From Mesostigma viride (Eukaryota; Streptophyta; Mesostigmatophyceae; Mesostigmatales; Mesostigmataceae), in contig RPFO01000667.1 in NCBI GenBank assembly GCA_009746045.1, positions 5,434,719 through 5,498,718 of the forward strand: a stretch of DNA of 64,000 nucleotides, given 5' to 3'. The position numbers and the translations under genes are program-made. The notes beneath the pieces are model-generated. The model saw only the letters and a list, made by a program, of their open reading frames with translations, did not search any database and was not told where the DNA came from. Shown in pieces: positions 19,960 to 30,139 of the stretch (within the stretch, counting starts at the first letter, position 1; the number at the start of each line of letters is the position of its first letter).

Positions 19960-22010
19960 TGGATGCACCCCTACGCCTATTGGTGCACCACTACCTATGA
20001 AGTACGTCAGCATGCTAGGTTAGCTAGTGCTGCACACGGGCAGCTCCCTCCTACGTCTACTAACCCTGCCCCAGCTTCTGTTGCTGCTCCTACCCTGTTG
20101 GGTGTGGCACCTACTAGTAAATGGTCGTACGCATGCTCCTATATAGGTCCTTCTGGTAGACCTACTGCCGTCCCCATGCGTCCTCCTGCCCTTTTGCGCA
20201 GCCTACCATTGCCTATGAAACCTGATCGGTCTTCCCCTACCCTTGCCTTCAATGTACAAGGTAACCCTACTGATACCCCTAAGGTTAGGGCTGCCCAGCA
20301 ACGGGCCAGTGAGCCAATACGTCCTCCCCCTGTCACTATACTTCTACCCTTCCTGCAGCCCCTACCTCTGGTGCTGTACCCCCAAGACGTTCTTTCCTAT
20401 CTCCTTTTGGCCCTTCTGGTCACCCTTTTGCCCTACCCTTGCGCCCAACTTAAAGTTGGGATTATCCTATCGCTGCCTATGAAAATTTTCAGGTTTTTCA
20501 GATGCCCTCTCGCGTAGCAAATTTAGAAGTTAATCAAGATTTTAGCACTATGCTATTGGATGATAGAGCTATGTTCATTTGGCATATTCTTCGCTTAGGG
20601 AAGGTTATCAATGTGTCTACCATTTATTATGGTTATCAGCCTGAGGGCTTGGTTCAGGCTAAGCCCCTACCTACAACCTACCCTATCTATGCCCAACCTT
20701 GGTTTCTTCCACGCTTTGTGTCAGTAGAAGAAAGTGGTCCTATGGCTATATAGCTACGATCCCGCGCACCTTCCCGAGCTTAACCATCCCTACATGTATT
20801 CGTTATATACCCAAGCCAGATTATAAGGCTACCCCTTAGTTTGTGCGTACTCACCTTCATTGTGTGGCTGTTTTTACTCACTAGCCTTCATAACTTTACC
20901 CTTTCTCCTACCTCATAAGCAGTTGGATCTCGGTGTTGTAGATCTTACTGCCCTTGATTTTTCCCCCACCATCCTGTTTGACAACTCTTATGTCACGTGA
21001 TTCTCCTCATGTGGTTTTTCCTCCCCACTCGTATACAAGGATTTTCCTTGTTGATGTGAGGGGGGAGGGGGCACAATAGATAGTTACCCGAATGCAAATC
21101 CCCTCAAGGTGATTCCCTACGTACTAGAATACCCCCTTCCTTCTACTTGCGTCGTACCCCTTCTGGAGCCCCGCTAACTTATGAGGAGCGGGTACGTGTT
21201 ACTAGGGCTCAAAGGGAAGCATCCCTTCCCCCTACCTATACCCCAGCCCCAGTGGCTACAGCAGCCCCTACTGATAATGCAGCTCCTACTACTGCAGTTC
21301 GGGTTGCCCCTACTGCTCCTTCTGTTACTACTAACTCATATGTGCCCCCTTATGGTTTGGGTCGCAGTCAGGCTCCTATGGGCCCTAGTGGTCGTCCCAG
21401 CGTTGTGCCCACCCGTCCCCCTGTTGCTTGGTCCTACCCTGATACCGCTTACGAGGCTGCACAAGCTCCATCGCGTGTGGCTGATTTAGAAATAAAATAG
21501 TGATTTTAGTACCATGCCCTTACATGATAAGAATTATGACCACTACGCCTACTCGTCTGTTAGGGAAGAATATACTATTCCATACATGTATGGTCATGCT
21601 CCTGAGGCTGTGGCCCCTTCCAAACCTCTTGTTAAAACCTATCCCAGCCCCAGGTTCTTACCTCCCTTTGTATCGGATGAGGATGGTGGGCCTATTGGTA
21701 CATATGACCCTGCCCACCCCCCTAAGCCCCCCTCTCTACCTTTGTTTGCTAATATCCCTAAGTTGGATGTCTACTCCCCAACAATTCTTTACCTTTGTCA
21801 TGCTACTAACTCAGAATTCTGAGTCCTGGCAAAACCATAATAGGTGGCGCCTACCTGATTCAGTGCTAGTTCCACACTACCTTACTACCTGTATCACGTC
21901 TGAACTAGCTACTATTATGAGGAAGAATCCTCCTACGTTGAAGAACTAGATATATGTGATACTGGTTCGTCTTCTATTGCTGACACCCCGATCACTCTTG
22001 ATGTCGGTGC
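19960..22010 (+). pseudogene. Gag-like region of the inner element, duplicated
   Basis: Two diverged versions of one Pro/Ala/Thr-rich sequence lie in tandem (about 19960-20760 and 21140-21830). Shared features in order: an S-G-R-P-(T/S)-(A/V)-V-P-(M/T)-R-P-P segment, an A-x-x-P-S-R-V-A-(D/N)-L-E segment, and a closing K-P-L ... W/R-F-L-P-x-F-V-S ... G-P segment. Both are interrupted by stops. The Gag core and the CCHC knuckle of the outer element are not seen. Confidence 0.6.
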
Positions 22011-22149
22011 ACTTACCATTACACTGTCTACGAACACATAATTTGAAAACTTTTGCTTGCAAGTATTTATTACTACTGTGGATGCTGACAATCCCTTACC
22101 ACTATGTGTTAGACTCCTGATGTTTTTAAACGGTGGTCTAAGTTACTGT

Positions 22150-22890
22150 TCCTTCTACCGTTGTGGACCCTTTCCTACATTGTGATGACCTTCTTGATGT
22201 ATTGTTGGTTCTTATGGATAGTGGGGTAACTAGCTTCCTTGTGAGCAAGGCTAGTTTAGAGATTAGGTTTGACCCCTACCCCACATCGTGCTCCTATCAA
22301 CGTGCATTATTCTGATGGACGTACTAGCCATTACTCTGGCACGGTCACTTCACCCCGGATGATACAAGGTCGCCCTATCAGTCTTGTGGCTACCATAGGC
22401 CCCATCACTAATTATTAGGATTAGAGGGGCACCCAGCTATTACGTTTATTACTAATTTCTGTACCATGGTTGTCTGGTTCCCTGATGGTACTTATTATGG
22501 GATACCCGATCGCCCCTACAAAGTTGAAAAGTCCTTGGTTGATACTACTTTTGTGCCTATATCTGAACCTACCGTCTGTCCCCTATTGGATGTATTAGTG
22601 TCTCGTGATGAATTTACAATGGATACCAGGCTCGTGATGAATTTAAGGATCATCATGGTTATTTATGGTGTGTGTTTCTCCAATTGGTGGTGGAAACGGC
22701 GGACTCACCTACCAAATTCTGTACGTGTACAGATCCTATTGCGATAGCAGGTGTTACCTGGGATGAAATTGAACTTACTATAGGTATATGGTTGTTGCTG
22801 ATGAGTCTTAAGTTTTTTATGAACAGACTCCCGCCTACCCACCTCCTCGGTTTGTGCTACAATGCATGTGTAGTAGTTTAAGGATAGTGC
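22150..22890 (+). pseudogene. Protease and pre-RT linker remnant of the inner element
   Basis: LMDSGVTSFLVSKASL (about 22210-22260) aligns with the outer protease block FMVDTGASTSFINEAL. The next parts (FSDGR, MIQGRPISLVATIGPI, MVVWFPDGTYYG) align in order with the outer protease and linker. A PPPRFVL block near 22835 matches the outer PPPRSVL just before the RT. Stops and frame changes abolish function. Confidence 0.75.
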
Positions 22891-23189
22891 ACACCCTACC
22901 CATGTCCCAGACACTGAATTGTATGCCTACTACCTTTTTTTTTGCACACTGTTGTTTGCATGTCTGTTCTTCTCTCCCATGTGGGGCTGTCCCTTAACCC
23001 TAGTGTGAGGGCACACCTATTGGCTTTGTGGGGGGGAAGGAACTGAAAAATTTACTCCATGTTCCACTTTATATAGTCATGTGTCTACCAGAGCCGGTAA
23101 ACTCTACTGTGCTGTAGAGCCTTCAGGTCCTCTATTGTTTGGCAAAGTTGTTGCTGCAGTACTAAGATACGACTGCTGCTACCCCTACC

Positions 23190-23515
23190 TTTGACATGGA
23201 ACGCTAATTAGTCGGTTTAACGCTACTGAGCCTGAGGCACTTGCTGCTACTGCGTCCCACCCACAAGAGTTTGGTCGATACCCTTGTAGATTCCCAAGTG
23301 GCTTTCTCTATGTGTTAGGAAAGGAAGATCCCCTGCAGTGGCGCCTCCTCCTATCTGCCCTGCTGGTCTACTGGTTACATGACTTGTATGCCCATCATTG
23401 TAACAAGCGTGTCCTTGACTTGGTCACTCGCCCTATGACTGGCCTTCTTGGTCCAGTGATGCAGAAGAGTAGGTGCGAACTTGTGAATCTTGTCAGGAGA
23501 TAATACCTACGCGAG
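23190..23515 (+). pseudogene. Integrase zinc-domain remnant of the inner element
   Basis: FNATEPEALAATASHPQEFG and YPCRFPSGFLYVL align with outer pol FTVTEAAALEAIRSHPQQMG and LPCKFQDGRLYVM, directly upstream of the H2C2 domain. VRTCESCQ closes the zinc-binding domain near 23475-23500. It follows about 0.3 kb after the pre-RT linker, so RT and RNase H (about 1.6 kb in the outer element) have been lost. Confidence 0.75.
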
Positions 23516-23545
23516 ACAGATAGCAAATTTCCGCACCCTTCCCTT

Positions 23546-24590
23546 TTGGGCTCGCATCTCTACTGCTGCATTGGCGATCGGTCTTGGGCAGCCTACTTTG
23601 GGCTGCCGGTTGCACCGCTAACAACGCCGCCTGGTGTGCTCACCTACTGCGCCGCCAGTTGTGATGCCTTCCGCTGCTCGCGCGTTGCCTTCCGTTGTTG
23701 GTGCGACGCCATCCGTTGTTGGAGAGACGTCTTCCGTGGCTGTCGCTACTCATTTCGACAACGATGCGCTGTTGGGCGACTCGAGCCCGCTGTCCACAGT
23801 CGCGGTCGCGTCATCTAAGTCACTACTGTTGCGCCATTGTGCGACCCTGTTGCGCCACTGTGCGCGCCCGTCGCGCCCTTGTGGGACCTGGGCGACCCAG
23901 TTGCCGCGGCTGTCGCCCCTCCATGCGACCCTGTCGCCTTGTCGTCCGCTGTTGTTGCGCTGACGAGCGACCCTTACATGCCTGTGCGCGCCCCTGTCGC
24001 GTCCCCAGTCGACTCTGGTGCGACGCCGTGCGAGTCTGTTGCACCGCTTCCCGATCATGTTGCTACGTCACGCGCGTCAGTCGCACCGTCTCCCGACTCT
24101 GTGGCGCCGTCGTCCGGCATCTGACAATTCGTGGTGCCGCCTACCTCTGCATGCCACGCCTACTTGCGCCTCTGTGGCGTCGGTTTGCGCCCCTAGCGCT
24201 CCTACGAGCGCTCATGTCGCGCACCCTTGCGACGTTGTCGCGACGTCAGGAGTCATCGGCGCGTCACCCCGCAATCCTGTTGTGGCCATGCGAGAGTATG
24301 TCGCGGTGCCCGAGGTACCTGTCGCCCCTGCGTGCGACCCTATTCCTACCTCCGTGGCGCCTCCGGTTGAACCTGTGGCGACCGCGCTGTCTACGGGTTC
24401 TGCGTCGTCTTCTTCCGGCAGTGTTGTGCCGCCGCCTACGGCTGCCGTGCCCCTGGCTGGCCCCACCGACGCTGCTGCTGCGCGGAGTGCGCTGCCCGCG
24501 GATGGTGCTGGTCACTCCTACCGTCGTCTCACCGCGCTGGAGTTGGCGGAGCAGGTGCGCTTGGTGATCGAGTGGCTGGCTGGATGCTGA
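23546..24590 (+). pseudogene. Ala/Pro/Val/Ser-rich ORF remnants after the integrase region
   Basis: The frames from about 23634 and 24018 give repetitive V-A-P-x-C/S-D-P/S-V-A sequence with a short helical end (LTALELAEQVRLVIEWLAG). It sits where the outer element has ORF3 and may be its degenerate counterpart. No recognised domain; the repeated pattern keeps several frames open. Confidence 0.35.
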
Positions 24591-25079
24591 CGATCCGCTC
24601 CGCGGCCTTCACCCAGCGCCTTGACATTCTATCTGATCCAGCGCTGCCGCTGGATTCTGACAGGCCGTCGTACCATATGGTGTTGTTGTATATGCTGCTG
24701 TACAAGGCCTACCGCGGTTTGGGACGCTTGTCGGCCTGCGCCGCTGCCCGGTCAGGGGTCGGATGCCTACAGTGCCCCCCCCCGCCCCGTGCGAGCGCTA
24801 GTGGTCCCCTGTCCACCAACGCGCGACAGGATCTCCGCATCTGAGAGGGTCGTGAGATTCGGCACATCCGGATGTGGCATGCCAACGTGGATCTGCTGTT
24901 GCATCTGTTCTTCTCCACGTTGGTGCGCCCTCGGCTGACCTGTGCGAGCCGTCCCTATCTGCGTGTACTCTGCCTCCTGGCATTGGAACCCTTTTTCCTG
25001 ATTGTTCGAGTGTAGCCATTTTGATTAGGCTTGTATGCTCATTGTGATCACCCAACATCGGTGTTACTGGGCTTTCCTG

Positions 25080-25220
25080 GTTTTGTTTCCTACCGTTGTG
25101 TGGGAGGATGTCTACCTTACCATTGGCCGCCATGACAACGACGAGGATGTCGTTCATTACCGCGCGTACTTGGATGTGCTGATAGCGACGCGCGGGACCT
25201 ACCAGGCTGATGGCCAGTAG
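25080..25220 (+). pseudogene. Remnant similar to the last ORF of the outer element
   Basis: VWEDVYLTIGRHDNDEDVVHY and the following residues align loosely with DVWIEKSTLRQQTRNDYQVAF of the outer element (about 29660-29720), including the spacing of W-E, R-x-N-D and A-x-x-D-V. This implies that the extra 3' ORF is an old component of both elements. Confidence 0.45.
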
Positions 25221-25604
25221 ATAGAGGGCTCTAGGCCCGACCTGAGGGTGTTGTCCCTCCGGTATATAGAGTCGCCCTCTATGCTTGGCCAGTTGGTTGG
25301 TTATCCTTGGCACTTGGTGCGAGTATTGTTTCCTACGCGTGTCCTGCCTAGTGCCGTCCCGCCCGGCAAGCCTCAGTGCAAGGCAGTTAGGGGAGCCTCA
25401 CACCCGGCGTGGTGCTGGTGATCCCTACACCATTTGGGGTGGACCCGAGGTTAACTTATTTGCGCTGGGAGCCCTGGGTGGCTAGTTGATTGTGTTGGGT
25501 TATAGTTGGGTGCGATAGGTTTTTATTCCTACCGACCTACCTCCGTCTGTGTATGATCCAGTGTTTATGCTCCCTGACGTAGGGAGAGGACTCCCTACCT
25601 TTTA

Positions 25605-25615
25605 TGGGGGGGAGG
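25605..25615 (+). promoter_or_regulatory. Polypurine tract of the inner element
   Basis: A G-rich purine run (ATGGGGGGGAGG) abuts the 3' LTR start at 25616, the usual plus-strand primer position. Confidence 0.8.
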
Positions 25616-26242
25616 TGTTACGGCGCGTAACAAACTGTGTTATTACGGCCGTAAATTCAGGCCTTACGTTATTGGTGGCCTCAGCTATTCCGGAACAGTC
25701 CGTGGTTACGACTGTTGTCCTTCCTACGTTTACGTGTGGTTAGGACCCTTTTTATTAGTCGGTCCAGTTACGTGTCAATTGTTCAGTGATGTGGGCCGGT
25801 GCAGTCGCGCCGCGCTGCGTACTTTATGGCCTGGACCGTTGGCGCTCTGTGTGTTCTGGACCAGCGCCCTCTCTACGGGGCAATAGAATGTTGTCCTGCG
25901 TAGATCTACCCTGTCCGTGATCGTACGGGCGAGGGCCATGTGTGGCCCGAGCACGCACGAGGTTGTCGGCCAATTTAGGTGTTGCAATTTCCTTGTGTTG
26001 ACAGTTCGACCTTTGATATGGCTTGTTATAGCTAGTCGAACCATGGATGTACGTTATTGCCAGTAATGTCTAAGTAAATGTGTCAATTGCTTAGTATGGA
26101 AACAATTATCGGAAAGCATTAGAGTCGGGAGTTCAACGATCTTTCAAAATGCAGAACAGGGTTCCTTCTTCTACCGGGTTAGTTAGTCTAGGACAGGTTA
26201 GATCCTGGGGTCGAGGTAGAGTAGAAGAACCGGGTCGTAACA
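25616..26242 (+). repeat. 3' LTR of the inner element
   Basis: 627 bp, one visible mismatch to 17682-18308. Ends CGTAACA, then the target duplication TCCGG and the resumed pol frame. Confidence 0.95.
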
Positions 26243-26247
26243 TCCGG

Positions 26248-27339
26248 AAGACCAAGCACGGCAACAGCATGATCTTGGTTTTCTGGGACCGCCTGACGCG
26301 CATGTGTCACTTGGCCCCTTGCCCGGCCGAGCTCACGGCTGAGGCTTGCGCTAAGTTGTATCTCCACCACGTGTTTCGGTACCACGGACTCAGCCGGCAA
26401 TTCATATCGGACCGTGACAAGTTGTTCACGGCTCGCTTCTGGCAGGAGTTCTTTGAACGACTGGGCACCAAGGTGTCATTGGGGACAGCGTACCACAGCT
26501 CGTCCTCTCACCTGGTGGAGCGACTGAACCGCACAGTGCAAGAGACCATGCGACACTACACTGACGCGGTGGGAGGCAATTGGGAGGAGTTTCTGGGCTT
26601 GGTGGAATTCTCCTTGAACAACGCCCCCCAGGCGGCCCATGGCTTCACGCCGTTCTTCCTCAACACTGGCAGGCACCCGCTTACGCCGACCGACCTTCTC
26701 ACGAGACCCGCTTTGGCAGAGAAAACGGTCCGGCGGGACACCCTGGAAGGGGTGGAGAAGCTGTTGGTTCAGATGCGTCAGGCCCATGACAGCGCGGTCA
26801 GGGGCTACCGAGCCGCAGCCGAGCGCTATATGGCGAGGACCGCTAGTCGCCTGGACGCGCGCACCCCGTCGATTGAGGCAGGCGACTGGGTTCTGGTGGA
26901 AGGCCCCCGACTAGGACGTTTCTCCGAGAAGGTAGGAGGTGAGCTCAAGACCAAGCTCCGTCCTATGTTCCTGGGGCCTCACAAGGTCTTGGAGAAGCTG
27001 GGCGATGTGATGTTCAAGGTCGACATCCCAAGCTCCTGGAACACTTCCCCCAACTTCCACCGCGATCAACTCAAGTTGTATCACCAGAACTCCATCCAAG
27101 GTCGCCTCAATCCGCCGGCCCCCGTCGAATACAACCCTGAGACCGGTGAACAGGAAGATGAGGTGGCCGAGATTGTGGACCACCGGGACATCCAGCGCGG
27201 GAGAAGCAGACAGCGACAGTACCGAGTACGATGGCGTTTTACCCAGCACGACTATGAGGACTCATGGCGTACGGAGAACGAGCTAGGCGGATGTGAGCGC
27301 CTGCTACGGGAATACAAGAAGAGGTGTGCCCTACACTAG
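26248..27339 (+). pseudogene. pol: Pol, 3' part: integrase core, GPY/F and chromodomain
   Basis: Resumes the pol frame interrupted at 17681. ILVFWDRLTRMCHLAP, the second catalytic Asp in QFISDRDKLFT and the Glu in HLVERLNRTVQ complete the D,D-35-E triad. A GPY/F module (KLRPMFLGPHKVLEKLG) follows. A chromodomain ends the protein (AEIVDHRDIQRGR...YRVRWRF...DSWRTENEL...LLREYKKR), which in chromoviruses directs integration to modified histones. Open to TAG at 27337-27339. Apart from the insertion nothing is missing, so the host element was probably active until disrupted. Confidence 0.92.
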
Positions 27340-27384
27340 GGCAGTAGATAGTAAGAAAGGTGTTCATCATGCAGGGCCGTACAG

Positions 27385-29178
27385 GTCCAGGTAAGGTACG
27401 TAGGCAGCCGCCACGGGCTGCAGGACACGTATGTAGGGGACCAGCTGGGTCCTGCACGAGGTATGTACAGGTATGTCCATATTGACAGGGTAGGTGGGTA
27501 TGTAGACAGCCGTACAGGCTTTCTTACAAGACGCTATGGTCCTGATACTGTTCCCGACTGGGAGCCCCTCACCTGGCGGTTGCAGATGGAGCCGTCGGGA
27601 GACGAGGACTCTTCGTTGTTCGCAGACATGGTGGATATAGGGACGGATGACGATGGGCAGCTAGGGCGGGCTCAGGCGGCTGCTGTGCCGTCTATCAGCC
27701 AGCCGCGACACTCGACGCCTGGTGCCAGCGGCCCCCAGGAGCTGAAGGCACCGGCTCGGCTGCAAGAGGAGATTCGGCAACGGGAGACCTCGTCCCGGGA
27801 GAATCAGGAATGCTACTATCCGAAGTGGCATGTCTCCGGTTATGACTCTGACGAGGTTCTATGGCGTCGCCGCAAGAGACATGGGCGGGCGGAATCGGAC
27901 TTTGTTTCTAAACCCTATTGTCCTGACCGCGCCCCCGGTTCCAAGTCAGATCCGGTATCCGAGCTCAAGCTGTGTATCAGCAGACAGGTGGGATTCCTGA
28001 TCGAGGTGGAGTGGAGGACAACCTCGGTCGAGGGCCAGGTGGTGGCAGTGGCGTGGGAGCAGCATCCGCCACTCTGTGCTTGCGGCGACTGCCAGGACGT
28101 TCTGGAGGCTCTAATAGCGTACCCCCGCCTGGCGCTGCTACTGATCCCTGAACGCGTTCGCAACCGATTGCCGGACGCGTTTAGGAGAGTTACCCTACGA
28201 GGCGCGCTCTGCACGGGGTGCTGGGAGTGGTCCTTGCGGGAGGCGTGCCGGAGGATCTGGAAGATGGATGAGGCGGAGGGAGATGACCCCGAAGGCGAGG
28301 GTGACAGGCAGCTGGCTGACGACGGGTCGGATGACGACCTGCCACGGGTCCGCCGTGACGATCCTGAGGAGGATGGTGTCCCTTGGGCGGCGCAGGTCGG
28401 TACACGGCCGCCCCGCCGCCTCATTGTGTACAACCGTGAGGCGGTGATGGCTCGCACCAGGAGGTTCCCTACTAAGGGGCGTCCTCGGGGTCGACCAAGT
28501 GTGGTGGTGGCCCCGCGGGACAGGTCCGGGGAGAGACACGGTGAGAGCCGCCCTGCCCCGCGCCACGAGCGTGGCGGACAATCGGCACGTCAGGAAACGC
28601 CACGCGAGTCTATCCGACGGCGCGACGAGCGTGGCGATTGGTGGGAAGCACGTCGGGACTCGGCACAGGACTTGTACCACGCTCACGGGGCGCGGGAGAG
28701 ACGCCGGCACACGTCACGGGAATCTCGTCAGCAAGAAGAGCTGCAGGAGTCACGCCGGCGCGAGACGCGACAGGCGCCGTTCCACCCCAGGGATAATCAC
28801 GGTTCCCTGGACCGTGTCGAGCACACCGGTTCAGCTTCGGACTTGACAGGGGCGGCCGCTGGGCCCGGACAACCCGGCCGAGCTCGGGAACGCGAACGGT
28901 CACCCGTTCGAGGTGCCAACGACCGACCGCTGCGTCAGCAGGGCGCGGCCCTTATCCCCGCGCCCGCACCAGAGCAGCCTCAACCGGCCCTTGCTCCCCA
29001 GCCTGCACCAGCGCAGCCTCAACCTGTCCTGGCCCGCTCCGCAGAGACGCCGGTACAGGAGATCGCTCCGCGACGGGACGTGATACCGGCCCAGGAATGG
29101 GTACGGGGCACGTATGCCCTTAATCGGGTCATTGTCCCCTTGCATCCGGTGGCTCAGTGGCTTCGTGGTCGACATTGA
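27385..29178 (+). CDS. ORF3 of the chromovirus, downstream of pol, function unknown
   Basis: Open in phase 0 from the CAG of the GCCGTACAG motif at 27376-27384; the first ATG is at 27463 (571 aa from there). An N-terminal acidic region is followed by a compact middle part (about residues 160-270) with a Cys cluster CACGDC and a later CTGC that could bind zinc. A long Arg/Glu/Ser-rich charged region follows, and then a Pro/Ala/Gln repeat. There is no signal peptide or convincing membrane segment, so it does not look like an envelope protein. The TGA at 29176 is followed by 77 more open codons of similar composition, so the original protein was longer. Confidence 0.6.
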   Translation, partial: VQVRYVGSRHGLQDTYVGDQLGPARGMYRYVHIDRVGGYVDSRTGFLTRRYGPDTVPDWEPLTWRLQMEPSGDEDSSLFADMVDIGTDDDGQLGRAQAAAVPSISQPRHSTPGASGPQELKAPARLQEEIRQRETSSRENQECYYPKWHVSGYDSDEVLWRRRKRHGRAESDFVSKPYCPDRAPGSKSDPVSELKLCISRQVGFLIEVEWRTTSVEGQVVAVAWEQHPPLCACGDCQDVLEALIAYPRLALLLIPERVRNRLPDAFRRVTLRGALCTGCWEWSLREACRRIWKMDEAEGDDPEGEGDRQLADDGSDDDLPRVRRDDPEEDGVPWAAQVGTRPPRRLIVYNREAVMARTRRFPTKGRPRGRPSVVVAPRDRSGERHGESRPAPRHERGGQSARQETPRESIRRRDERGDWWEARRDSAQDLYHAHGARERRRHTSRESRQQEELQESRRRETRQAPFHPRDNHGSLDRVEHTGSASDLTGAAAGPGQPGRARERERSPVRGANDRPLRQQGAALIPAPAPEQPQPALAPQPAPAQPQPVLARSAETPVQEIAPRRDVIPAQEWVRGTYALNRVIVPLHPVAQWLRGRH

Positions 29179-29822
29179 CGTGGGATACCCACGCCCGAGC
29201 CTTCCCCCGCCAACCGGGTTTTACTACCCCGCGAGCCTGCGCTTCCGTGGGGGCTCCAGCGAGAAGGCACCTTCGACTCGGTCAGCTTTCTCCTGCACGC
29301 ACATGTGCCGGCGCCGGTGCCATCTGAGGCCCGCTACGAGCCGGTGATAGTAGGGACTACCGCCACGTACGATCTGCACCCGCCGCCTCTCTCTGCCGCA
29401 ATACCGCGCTGAGCACCACTTGCGACGGATTGCTCATGCCAATCCCGGGAGCTATCTACATGCGGAAGCAGCTCCCTGAGATTGCGGCAGCTCCGGGGTT
29501 CTACTGCGAGAGCGAGAAGGCCCAGAAGGAGCTGTTGCTCATGGCTGCCGGGTACTTCGCGGAAACTGGGTGCGGGGAGGTCGATGTGGAGCAGGGGTTC
29601 ATCAGGTTCACCCGGCTCCCCTACATGGCGGCCTTCCTGTCGTACTGGCCGCCGGATGTGTGGATTGAGAAGTCCACGCTGCGTCAGCAGACGCGCAATG
29701 ACTACCAGGTGGCGTTCAACGCCGACGTGGTCGCGGCTCCCCTTGGCAAGATCCCGGAGATCATGACTGAGCACGGCTACAACGCGTTGCGGCGGCATCG
29801 AGCGCAGCAGGGATTCCAGTAA
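29179..29822 (+). pseudogene. C-terminal part of ORF3 / ORF4, broken by stop and frameshifts
   Basis: After the ORF3 stop the same frame continues to TGA at 29410. The frame at about 29398-29475 then gives plausible protein (QYRAEHHLRRIAHANPGSY), and a third frame from ATG 29436 to 29822 gives 128 aa (MPIPGAIYMRKQLPEIAAAP..., ending RRHRAQQGFQ). These look like successive pieces of one domain. The last piece has a counterpart in the inner element (about 25080-25220). Function unknown. Confidence 0.5.
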
Positions 29823-30123
29823 TTTTCCGGGAGATTGGCCGGAGAGTGCTGGGACGAAGGAGTATTTGACAACTATATCAAGGTGTTGTCCCTGCGAGGC
29901 AACACCGAGAAGAACTGGCTACTGCTCCGCTGGCGAACAGGGATCGGGACATAGTATTCTCATAGTTGGTGTATTATTATATGCATGTATGACGATGGGT
30001 TCTCGCTGGTACACAGCACCCCGTTGTTATGATTGTGTTTTGGTTTTCTTTTGAATTTTCCATGTTTGTGGTGCCGTTGTTTGAGGTGCGCCCCGGGGCG
30101 ATTGGACGATAGCCATCGTCCCC

Positions 30124-30139
30124 CGGGGAGGGGGAGGAG
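30124..30139 (+). promoter_or_regulatory. Polypurine tract of the chromovirus
   Basis: CGGGGAGGGGGAGGAG immediately precedes the 3' LTR. Primer for plus-strand DNA synthesis. Confidence 0.9.

Larger units (their letters stand above)
17682..26242 (+). mobile_element. Inner LTR retrotransposon, RT-less and non-autonomous, inserted in pol
   Basis: Flanked by perfect 5-bp target duplications TCCGG (17677-17681, 26243-26247). LTRs are 627 bp each with one difference seen. PBS and polypurine tract are present. The internal 7.3 kb has gag-like, protease, pre-RT linker, integrase zinc-domain and 3' ORF remnants in order, full of stops and frameshifts. The region that should hold RT and RNase H is only about 0.3 kb and shows no such motif, and the integrase core and chromodomain are missing. 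Same broad family as the host element. Very recent insertion despite decayed genes, so it was presumably mobilised in trans. Confidence 0.92.

Noticed and set aside
27463-29178. Envelope protein of an errantivirus-like element
   Set aside because: No signal peptide, fusion region or transmembrane helix; Arg/Ser-rich and Pro-rich composition instead.
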